Shown one piece after another: positions 49,601 to 60,050 of a stretch of DNA of 64,000 bases. A program made the translations under genes and the position numbers. The stretch spans positions 2,501,501 to 2,565,500 of the forward strand of contig NC_084671.1 of assembly GCF_028389875.1 (NCBI RefSeq), read 5' to 3'. Below the pieces are notes generated by a model, which saw nothing but the letters and a program-made list of their open reading frames with translations, was not told the DNA's origin and searched no databases. This DNA comes from Rhea pennata. Lineage: Eukaryota > Chordata > Aves > Rheiformes > Rheidae. Each line of letters starts with the position of its first letter. Within the stretch, counting starts at the first letter, position 1.

Positions 49601-52600
49601 TAGTCCGAGACCTTAGTCTTGGACCTGTCACTGATAGTAGAAGAGACCTGTTTGAAGGGATGGCTCAGTGCCATGAGCTAAGACATGTCACAAGGGCTGT
49701 AGCGCTAGATGACAGGGTGCTCTTAAGAACAGTGCATATATTTTGCAATCAGTTTAAGGAGGTCTGTCCTTGGACAAACAAAGCATCCCTGGTGCTTTCT
49801 TTTTTCACTAGCAGGGGCATAAATTTCCTTTTGAGCTCCCTAGGCTCTGCCAGCTTTAAACATACATTAAAAATACATACTTTTCAGATTCTCACTTCAT
49901 CACCTCGTCGGCTGCTATCCAGCTGCCATGGGGGAAGGGGAGGGATGCTCGTGCTGAGTGCCAAGCAGTCAGCTAAAAACGTCGAGGCTCAACGGGGAGT
50001 TCTCTGAACGCAGGCTTTGCTGCACCGCGCTGGTCGCTTTGGGAGGAAAAATTGAATACTCTTCAGCTGGGAGAAAAATTATAAATACAGATATCAGAGC
50101 AACCGCATTTCTGATGACAGAGGATTTAAGACTCCTTAGAGGCAAGAGATCCAAGGCATGATAGCACGTACCTTATATCTGGGATTAATTGAAGGGCAAA
50201 TGAGACGGAGCATGTATGTCTGGAGTCCTTGGTGTGGCGCGGTGTTGCTGAGTTCCTAGGAAACACGTAGCGCTCTGTTACCAGTAAGCTTCCAAGAAGG
50301 CTGAAGAGATTAGATTCAGGGAGAAAGAAGAGATAAGAACAATTAGGGGGCTGAGAAACCCAGCGGAGGGGGTAATTGCTCACTGTAATTGAGGAGCAAG
50401 ATCAAAAGAACTTGACACGAATGCTTGACTCAAAACAGTGGGAGGAATTAGGAAGAGACTTCAGAAAAAGTAATTCATAAGGGAAAAAAATGCATCTGTT
50501 TTGTAGCTGGAAGAAGCCATTTAGCCAGTCCAAAAACTCTCTCTACTTTACCCTGTAGAAAGAAACCTTCATCATCCCTCCACTCATATGCAAGAATTTG
50601 GTTTCAGAGGTCCTGGCTGATGGCTCTTTGGTGGCCAACTTTTCATGCTGAACCAGCTTGTGAAAGACCATCTCAAACTGCCTGCAACTATAAATCACTA
50701 TTTATGACCTAATATTTAGCAGACCAAAATTGTAGAAATGGTTAGTTCTAAGGGTTTAAAAAAGACAGTTACAAAAAAGGGAGGGGGAAATAAAGTCCAG
50801 AAAGAAAAACAGTAAGCTAAAACCTTTCATTGAAATTTCCAAGCTGTAAACCTACCACGAGTCACATGCGCTAAATTAAAGGCTAGAGTGTGATGTGCTT
50901 ACATTTGCTGAATAAGCACTTTGATCCTGTTGATTTTAATATTTTGATACATATTCACAGTATTTCACTCTTTAAGTATTTAAAGAGTAGCTCCCTGGTT
51001 TCAGTGAATCACTTGAGGAGTAATCCTGCTTAATATGAGCAGAAGGATCAGAAAACAGCAAGGCTGCTAATGCAAATCCAGGTGGGCTCATGCAGTATTG
51101 GGGTTTCTGTCCTTTACCGGCAACTTCAACATTACTTACAACTCTAAAGAGCTTTAAGCATTCGTTTCCGCTTGGGCAAAATTTATCATTGACTGGCTTA
51201 TAGGAAAGATGGATGCTAGCTCAAGAGCTTGCGGAGCAGCTGTTTCGCGCCAGCTTGTCTGAAGGGTTGGGAGCCCCCAGGCCGGTATGAAGCACGTGGC
51301 CGAGGGAGGATGCAAGGGAAGCAGGAATGCTGCCAGCTCGCAGGCTGCTGCACCTCTGGCTCAGGAACGCTCTTTTTTGGTCCCTGCTTTGGCCTCTCGT
51401 CTGCCCTGCAAATCCCCGGCGCTTGCCGTTACCGGGAGCATCCCCTGGCCGGTGGCTTTCCAAGCTGTCATGCATTTTGCACGGAGGTTTGTACAACCAG
51501 ATTCCCATGGTCCCTCCGCTGAGCTCTCTTACGGCAGAGGCTGTAGGCACAGGCTGGGGACCTCTTCCAGTCGCTCCCTCATTTCTATGTCATCCAAGAG
51601 CCCAGTTAAAGTATCTGTTATGGGCCCTGCCGCAAAACGCGGTCATGTCCGTGGAAAGCTTGTCGCTGTCCTGACTTTGCATGAGGCCTTTGTAATGCAG
51701 CAAAGAGTTTGTCACCAGGGAATATGCTTTATGTTTTCTTCCTGGAAAAATGTTCCACGCTGCGAACGACCACGCGGCTCTGGCGTCGTGCAGGTGCCAA
51801 CCCTCCTTCCATCAGTGGCTTTTGAAGCCTAATTCACGCTGTGAGCCCCAGATCGCCCGGATGAGCTAATGGTAAAGAATGGGGTGATGTTTGGATTAGC
51901 CGCGGCGTTTCATGACCCCGTTCACGAAGTACGTTCAGGTGGGCTGGCGCGGGTCCCTGCTGCGACATCCCTGGGCCGAAGGACGGGGAGCAAGGCAGCT
52001 CCTGCCGTTCGGCAGGGCTGCAAGGGCTCTGCCATGCTCCCCCCTTCCCAAAAATGTGTGTGTTAACATGCTGACGAGAAATGGGCCAAAATACGTGTGT
52101 TCTTGGGAGGCCGTGATAATTGTAGGCTGCTAACTAGGATGAAAGTGCCCTTGGCTACTGCGTATGAACTGCTCTTCTTCCTTAACCTCGTTGCAGCGTG
52201 ACTTCTGGGGGAGTCTGGTCATGTCGTGGTTTGTGTTTGAGCAGTTCAAGTCCAGCTCTCAGAAAGATATATTATTAATGAGGAGGAAACTATAAGTCTC
52301 TTTCAGACATTACACACTGAATTGGGACACACCAGTCCAAGGAAAATTCATAGTTTACCAAAACGAAAGCTGTAGTTTCTCAGCTCCCTTTTTAGCTCAG
52401 ATTCTTCTTAATTTGAGTTCATTTTCTGCATTATCGGTTTAGTTTGAGAGTTTTACAACCTTGAGCAATCTCCTTTAGAGCAGAGTCGTAGCTTTTAATC
52501 GCTGCAACGCTCCCAGCTGCCTGCTTTTACGGAGGAAGGTTTCAAATCCCATCAGGGAAGTATCACTTGACAGGAGAATCGCTTCCCTCAGCACTCTCAG

Positions 52601-53320
52601 CTCTTCCCCTAAACTCGCGGGTCTCCAACTACGTGTCTCTGCTCATCCTCGCTGCCGTCGCTTTGGATCACCGTGGCCAGCGTTGGTGCTTCCACGCACC
52701 GAAGGGTGGAAGTGGCAACTGGGCGCCCGGCTCCCACCCTGCAGAGCTGGCGGGGAAGAGGCCAAGCACGGCTCTTGCCGCTCTTCCGACGCGCGGTGGG
52801 GATTCGAGCCTGAAAACGTCACTTGTGAGCTGGGCGACCTCCTCTCCCTCCCAGCTCCGTGCTTGGGGCTTCCTAGAAGCTTTAACAAGAACGGGTGAGC
52901 TGTGTGGGTGAAAATTAAAGGTGTGCGTGGCTTTTTGCTTCCCGGGGGAGGAATTTCTGCACGTTGTTCAGAAGATGAAGGCAGGTCAGTAGGTTCTCTA
53001 TGATGATGGTGTTGGAGATCATAGCTTGACCTAGGATGCTTATTTTCCTTTCTTTTCTTTTTTTTTTTAGTGCCGTGAGAGAGGCACTGCTTGTCTGGCA
53101 GCGCTGGTTCAGAGCAGAGGTACCAGCAGCATCACAGGACGTGTTTTGCGCCTCTTCCCTTCTGCTGAGGATGAAGCATTACGGGGTTAATAAAAAGCTG
53201 CATCATCCACTTTTGTGAGCTCCAGAGCACACCTTCACAAGAAGTCCATAGAGGTGAGTAATTTATCAACTTTTTTCACCATTCTCATTTTCTTCTGCCG
53301 TGGCAGAGTGGAAAGGGCTG
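49601..53320. other. Non-coding DNA of mixed composition
   Basis: AT-rich at about 50160-51200, moderately GC-rich at about 51220-52060 and 52560-52900. The longest open frame here (51287-51832, 181 codons) shows no domain and overlaps others in different frames. No repeat family or RNA gene recognised. Confidence 0.4.
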
Positions 53321-54530
53321 GTGGCCGGGAGCTCAGGCCACCCACGCAGGAGACCACTGCACGTTCCCCCTCTCGTCCCTTGCGTCTCTGGGGCAGATCG
53401 CGTCCTCCAAAGCAGCAAACGGCGCTAAGAGTAGCGGACTCGGAAGACCGAGGGTGGACGCGCTCTGTCCTCGGGAAGAAGTTGGTAAACGACGTGGCAG
53501 AAGCCGGGGTAGCACGAGCGCAAGTCTCCCTCGGTCTTCACTGCTGGCTTGGGAATCACGTGAACTTAAGCGAGTTTGGTTACGCCTCGAGCTGCACGCG
53601 CTGCGGCTGAAGGTTCCCCGCGCGCCCGTCCGTAAAGAGCTGCCCACTACGCGCCCGCCAGGCTGTCCTCAGCCAGCCGCAGGCCGTCGCTCAAACTGCA
53701 GAGCAGCACGCGTCTCGCTTCTTCCCGGGCACTTCTGGGTTTGTATCTGAATCTTCATCATTCGCAGTGATGAGAGCTGTGGGGATTCGCAAAAGGGAAA
53801 AGTAGCTCACCTCGGCATCGATGAAACGTCGGCAATAAACGCGTTACTGGCTTTGAAGCCAACGAGAGCTGGTTTCTTTAACGAGGCAAGATATAAATGT
53901 AATAAGCTGTCCTGATTTTCTTTGGTACATGAATTAACCTGTTATTTAACGTTGCTTCAGCACGTTATCATCCGCGATAATTTCCGCTGTGAAGCATCCA
54001 CCGCGAGCACGTTGACGCGCTGCGCCCGCCTCCGCCTGCTTCTGCAGAACGAAGGGACGGTTTTGAAGCACCGAATTGGTCCTCCACGTCCATTAATGCC
54101 CGGCGTAAGCCCGGACTGGGCCTCGTTCGGTACCCGAGCCACGTAGGACTGGCCGCGTCGCGGGCGGGTTTGCGGGGGGCCGGTCTGGCAGAGGATATTC
54201 TGAATGAATATCAATAGGCAAATATACACAATATGCATACAGTATATATATTTTATATATATATTTTTATGTGCACACGCTTTTTGACCTCATCCCCCCT
54301 GCTTTTCCGCCTTAGGCGCGTACTAGGCAGGTCCAGCCGGCGCTCGCGAGCGGAGGGAAGACGTCGCTGCGAGGCACAGCTGCCGAAGCCGCCCAGCGAC
54401 GGGCCACAGCCTCCGGTAACGAGCTTGCCGAGAGCAACGCGGCTGCCGGCCGGGCGGCCCCCGCTCTGCCACCGCCGGAGGGGGCTGCGGGAGGTTTCGG
54501 GCTGGGGGGAGGACAGCGGTAGAGAGCTAA
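53320..54530. other. Cluster of CpG-rich blocks
   Basis: CpG-dense stretches at about 53320-53720, 54000-54180 and 54300-54520, with a TA-rich microsatellite at about 54241-54267 between the last two. No recognised gene. Confidence 0.45.
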
Positions 54531-54829
54531 ATAAATAAATGCAAAGCCAAATATCTGCTCGTTTTCGTTCAGCCGAAATGACCATCTTCTGCACTTTGCG
54601 CAGCGTGTGGTAGCGGGTTGCCTCTAGGAAGACCTAGTTTTGTGGAAAAATCTGGGCAAATCAGTGTTGCAACGCGAACAGCAGTCTCTTGAATTAATGC
54701 AGATTGATCTGTGCGGGTTAACGTATTGATCTGAGCCCTGGATAACAGAGACTGAACGTCTCGTCGGGGCGATGGGCGTGACGTGACGTATCGAGCTGGG
54801 TGATACAAGGGTCTTCGTGCGGTTTGCTA

Positions 54830-55260
54830 AAACTCATTACGGTCTGTCTTGCATAATGTGGTATTATGCAATTTCATTAAAAAGAAAAGTCAAGTATATC
54901 TAAGGGTGGTTCCTATAATTACTGAATTTCTTTGAAAACTTAATTAAGGAGCCATCTGGCCTAGGGATTTTATTGACCTGTCACTGGCTAATTACATTGA
55001 AAATTTAATCTTTTATGATTATCCCTAGTAACTGCCCAGTGTTTTGAAAAAAGTCCTTTTCACCTCCAAGTGTTGCCATCTTTAAATTTCAAAAAGTAGC
55101 GAGAGGAATGCATTTACAGAATTAGAGGAAATGTTCTCTTGAGAGCAAAATCCAGCGTTTTGCATTTAAAATTCAAATGTACAGCGGCCAGGAAATTTGA
55201 GAGCCTGTTTTTAGAGGCATAATTCAGAAAACACATTGAACAGCCTCGATATGCATGTGC
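54830..55260. promoter_or_regulatory. Candidate conserved non-coding element (AT-rich)
   Basis: About 430 bp of AT-rich complex DNA, free of simple repeats, with repeated TAAT/ATTA cores (CTAATTACATTG, AACTTAATTAAGG) and TTATGATTA-type sites. It is flanked by CpG-rich DNA. The texture is that of vertebrate developmental enhancers; conservation cannot be tested here. Confidence 0.3.
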
Positions 55261-55269
55261 TTTCCCCTA

Positions 55270-56560
55270 GAAATACCTTGAGGTGGGGGACTCGGTGTCG
55301 GTACTTTGTGCGGTCCAGGCAACGGTGAACGTCCCCTCTCCGCGTTTCGTTTTTTCCCTGCAACCTGCCCAAGGTCCTGCAGGCTGGAAACGAACCCCGC
55401 GGGCGCCGGGAGCAGCGTTGCTGCGAGAGCGCCCTTAGACTGAGAGTTCAGCTTGCGGCAGCCTTGCCTGGGGATAGTTACCCTGCATATGTACGGGCAA
55501 AATGCGAACGGAAATCGGTGCTATTCTGAATTTCATCCAGGGGTTGGAAGACGCACAGCCGATCTGCTCTGCCAAAGACACGGCCAGCGGCTATGACTCT
55601 GGGACGTGGTTGTGAGACAGTCAGAATTTAAAAATTTCTCAGTGAATCTGCATTATAGTTTTTGTTCAGGTAATGCAATCTGCAGCAATGGTTTCAGGAA
55701 AAAAAAAAATCCATTAAAAATACCCCTGCTGTCCAGGCGGGTTTGAAAACCCAACTTACGCCTTGGCGCTGGAGGAACTGGGAACGAATCCACCCGCCGG
55801 CCCACATCCACCCAGCCTGCGCAGCACTGCCCTTTCCAGCGCTCTTCGTTTCTGCTTCCCACCAGCTTCCAGGACGCAGCGCGTCCTTACTGAGCCAGCC
55901 TTCCGGAAAGCCGCCGTCCCCCTTGCGCTCCCTTGGCTCTAACTGTTTCCCGTCCTGCCTTTGCATCCCACGACGACTTCCCCTCTCTGATATTAACTGT
56001 GGACGCTGGAGTGCAAGCCAATTAAAATAAGTTGCACGGAGGTGGGCGCCAGGGCACATCGCTCTCCGTGCAAGCTGCCTGCCGCCCGCGGTGCTTCCTG
56101 AAGCGCCTCTTGCCACACGTTGCGTTTCCGCGGCGGCGTCAGCCACGACGGCAGCTCGTTTCTGGGCAGGTGAACGGTGGCAAATTTCTTCCCCCTTGGA
56201 GTTTCTTCTGCCTGTCTGGGATCAGGAACTTTCTATGGCATCAGTTTAAATTGAACGTTTTTGCTGTTGGTTGCTTCTCGATATGGACCTTCTCCGAGAC
56301 TGCGGGCGGTTTTGAGGCCGTGTCGGTGCTAGATAGCAGATATCACCTCTGCGCGTCCAGGGCCCGCCGAACGCTGGGGAGGACTTCCACCGCGGCTCCT
56401 CCACGAGCACGTGGGTCGCGCGTGGCTGTTGTGCAAAGATGACTACATAAAATCTTCGAAAGAGCGTTTGCGAGGCCGAGCCTTGAGCACCGAGCCGAGT
56501 AACCCAGAGCTGTTTCGCTAGCACAGGCACCTCCGGGTTCATCAGCCCCGAGCTCGCTTC
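55270..56560. other. Moderately CpG-rich DNA
   Basis: CpG-richer at 55270-55450 and 55740-56560, with an AT-rich interval. Open frames of 98-150 codons (for example 55694-56146 on the - strand) have no recognisable domain. Confidence 0.4.
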
Positions 56561-56939
56561 CGCACCAGTGCTACTTCCCCTTTTGTCCTAATTCCCCTCT
56601 TCCTCTCCTCCTTACCTCACTTTCCACGTAGCAAATGCCTTGCCAAAATCTGATGGGCATTTCCTTTGTTTGATGAGCAACAATTTACCAAAAAGAAAAA
56701 AATCTTACTCTAGTTTGGCATCATTTGATTAAGCCGCGTTGCCTTACATTGCGCTTCCCGGCTGTCCCTACCCTTCAAAAGCTCTTCCAACATCTCACGC
56801 GTGCTGGAGGTCAGATCAGCAGGTCCCAACCTCTTTCCCTCTGCTCCTTAAATACATAAGATGCATTGGGAATTCTTCAATCAAATCTTGGCAACCTCAG
56901 TTAACCGGATACAGAAGCAGGCGCTGAATTCAGGGCTTG

Positions 56940-57450
56940 TTTTAGGATATATAGGATTAAGAAAATGTTTACCTATCAATGACTTATCCATGGGAGTCCT
57001 TTAATACGAATTGCTATTACCAAAGAAGTACTATTTTATCTAGGTTTACAGTTAGCCTTTCTCCATTGGCTTCTTAGTGCAGCTAATTTAGCAAAATTGC
57101 ATTTAAATGAGTCCCTGATGAGAGACCCAGAGTTCACATTTTTCTTTTAATAGACATGTTAGTCTTCCTGCATGCTAAAATTCCATAAATGGCTCTTTAC
57201 TCTTCACACGCGAGACAGCTATTATATATCAGCTAGTGCATTATATTCCTGGCCTCACCTTGGGGAATTACTGAGTAGTCATTGCGTTTCTTTGAGGTGA
57301 AAGACAGGATTTTTAAATTGGATAATTTATATTTATATAGTAGTTCGTGTCCTTTATCAAAGGAGTCTTGCAAAAAAAGCTTCTTTCAACAAACTTAATT
57401 TCAAAAAAATAAATTAATTCAATACAAATAAGATTATGTCTTTCTTCAGG
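56940..57450. promoter_or_regulatory. Candidate conserved non-coding element (AT-rich)
   Basis: About 500 bp of AT-rich complex sequence just left of the strongest CpG island in the region. It has ATTTAAATGAG, TTTTAATAGAC, a CCATAAATGG CArG-like box at 57183-57192 and TTATATTTATATAG. No open frame of note. A regulatory role is inferred from composition and position only. Confidence 0.3.
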
Positions 57451-57489
57451 CTGAAGCCTTTGCAAGTTAAATTGTTTTAATTCTGGGCT

Positions 57490-58440
57490 TGCTTGTCGGC
57501 AGCGCGTCGCAGAACCCAGGCGAAATCCCGCGGTTTGGGTAAAACCCCAGCGGCCGGTGCGAGGCTCGATCCCGGCTGGACCGCGGCACCGGGCGCGCGG
57601 GGCGAGACCGGCCCGCGTCCCTTCGGACCCTGGGGCAGGGCTCCCGGCCGGGTGTTCGGGTGCTCGGCGGTGGAAATTCGCTTCTCGAGGCGGCTCTGCG
57701 CCGGGTCGGTACGATGCCGAACGCAGGGCTCGTGCACCGCCCTGGGCACGGGACCCTGAGCGGGTCGGCGGCGTTAAGATAAGAGCTTACGATGAGTTTT
57801 CTTCCCAGGACGTTACTCTGCGCGCTAGCAAAATATGAATTGCTGTCCCTGGAAAGCGCGCGGGAGGGAGCCGCGCGGGTGCGCACGGCGCGTTTCTCGG
57901 CCCTCCTGCTCGGGTGGAAGCAGGACGGCGCTTGGAAGCTCCCTGCTCTTCCTGCCTTCGGCCGGACACGCACGACGCCTGGCTTTGGTCCGGCCGCGAC
58001 GGGAGTCGCCGGGTCGCCGGTCACTTTACAGCAGCCGGAGCATCTTCACGAGCAGCCCGCGCAAAGGAAAACGTGTGGCTTTGCACCTACTTCTACTCGT
58101 TTTCCTGCGCGCAAAACCATCATTTCGGAGATAGATTTATACAGCGTTCGCCTTGAGTCCCGTTACCGCCGCTCGGAGCGCGAGGGCCGCGAGGCTTCGT
58201 GCGGAGCAGAGCTCGCGCCAAAGTCGGGAGGGCCGAGCACGAAGCTGGAGGAGGCCCCGGGTGCTGGGGACAGGCAGCGAGGGCGCGGGGAGCGGCGGCG
58301 CCGAGCCGAGCGAGGACCGGCGCGCGCCTGCGCTTCCCGGCGGCTTTCCCTGCCCCGGCGTCGCAGGGCTCTGTTCGTGCTGCAAACCTCTTGGTTTGGG
58401 AACGGAGCTGCCCAAAATGGGCTGGCGCGTTAAAAAATAA
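57490..58440. promoter_or_regulatory. Orphan CpG island, about 0.95 kb
   Basis: The densest CpG stretch outside the two genes, with CpG throughout and AT-rich flanks on both sides. Long open frames occur on both strands (185 codons at 57467-58024 -, 213 codons at 57792-58433 +), as expected for stop-poor GC-rich DNA; neither shows a domain. It could be the promoter of an unseen transcript (a long non-coding RNA, or a 5' exon of the next gene) or a CpG-island enhancer. Confidence 0.45.
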
Positions 58441-59130
58441 CGGAGCCTGCAGATGGACCGGAAAACACAGAGCGAATTTACACCCAGAACGGGATCAGGG
58501 GAAACGGGGTCTAAATTAGCCACGATGTTAGAAAAATGGTTAAACAGTATTTGCTTACAATTATATCCAATAGCTTTTTTTTATGCTGTGATTAATTAAA
58601 TTCAAAGATTTTCTCATAGTCTCTGCATATATTAAACGTGGAAATTAATTTTCTCTAGCAACTCATTAAGGTCCTGAAACACTGCGTATTTCATTTCGAT
58701 CAGCTATTTCTTTTCTTCTCGTTGTAAATCTTTACACGGGCGTCAATGCGAACTCCCAGACCGACCCGGCTGCGCATCGGGGCAGGAGCCGCCTACCTCG
58801 GCTCTAGAAAAGGTGTATTATAGGTCCGGGTTATCAACCGTGTCTTGGGGGAACATAAAATCATTTCCGTGATTTTATCGATTTTATCAGTCATTCATAC
58901 AATGGAGCCATTGCAATCTTTTCGAGCACTGGCGGCTGGGCTCCGTGCGGATATCCCGGTGTGCCAGATCGAGCCGGGTCCAAAACTCCTTCCCGATCAG
59001 ATAAACGTTTCTGCAAGCAACTAAATGTTGGCACGACACGAGAACTCTTGCTTGGTAAAATATTTGAATTACAGAGACAGTTTGGTAACTGCATTTTTAA
59101 ATGTATTAGAGGCTGTGCCTTGAAATTTGA
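58441..59130. other. AT-rich spacer between CpG-rich blocks
   Basis: Contains TGATTAATTAAATTC and related homeodomain-type cores at 58550-58730, and a tandem GATTTTATC pair at 58871-58888. No gene recognised. Confidence 0.35.
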
Positions 59131-59850
59131 CAAAGGGTTCGCGCTGTCCCCGAGCTGCTGTTTGGCGCGTTATCTCCGCTCGGAAATCGCAGGCGGCTCC
59201 GGCACCGAGGGGCTGCTGCCGCTCCCAGCCAGCGCGTCTGCGCTAACGAGCTCCCGGGAGGAGCGAGGCTCGCGCGGAGGGCGCCAGCTCTCGCCTTTTC
59301 TTTCCCATTGGCATTCACGGAGGGTTTCGCTTAAAATCCGAGCCCTAGCTGATAGCCATAAATGATTAATATGCTATTTATAGGGTAGCATTTCTTTGGT
59401 CTGCGATAGGCACGTTTTTCTTGATTTCTTCTGCGGCAGCATCTGCGTTGTGCGATTTCTTGCTCGCCGGGCGACTGCCGCCAGGCCCGCACGGGCGTCC
59501 GCTATTTTTCGCCCATTCTGCTCGTTCCCTCTTTAAACACACCAGACTCCTGAGCAAACGGGCGTTCTCGCGGTGCTGCGGAGCAGGGCGCACGGCCGCC
59601 GTTTGCAGGAGCGTTGACCGTGCGTTTCCAAATTCGCGCGGACGACCACCGGAGCACGAGGGCGCCCGGGAAAGAGGCTCGCTGCCGGTGGGAAGGAGGA
59701 CTTCCACGGCCGGGCTCGCAGAGCGGCGGGCAGGGAGACTTGGAGCACGTGCAGGGCCGTGGAGAGCTGAAGGGCTCCGGGGTCCGTCAGGAAGGTCAGG
59801 GGAAGCTCGTGGAGAGCGAAAGCGGCTTGTTCCATCTCTGATGGCATCTC
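59130..59850. other. CpG-rich block
   Basis: CpG-dense except for an AT-rich island at about 59330-59420. Open frames of 154-162 codons on opposite strands overlap each other and are compositional. Confidence 0.45.
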
Positions 59851-59877
59851 CTGCTCTCGCAGACAAGAGATTCCTCC

Positions 59878-60050
59878 TTAGCTGATCTGTAATTAGCCTT
59901 TCTTAAATTACATTGAAACGCGGTTGATTTTTAATTTCTCATAATAATTGGATAATAAAATCAGATCTCTTCCTAATGGCGCATTAGTATCTTTCTGGTA
60001 GTGTAATTCACCATATTAATTATTCCTAGATACCCAGGGCTGCTTTTTTT
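59878..60050. promoter_or_regulatory. Short AT-rich candidate regulatory element
   Basis: Dense TAAT/ATTA cores (CTGTAATTAGCC, CATATTAATTATTCC) over about 170 bp between GC-rich blocks. Homeodomain binding is a guess from motifs only. Confidence 0.25.

Noticed and set aside
57467-58433. Open frames of 185 (-) and 213 (+) codons in the orphan CpG island
   Set aside because: Stop codons are rare in CpG-rich DNA. The frames overlap on both strands and show no domain or splice logic.
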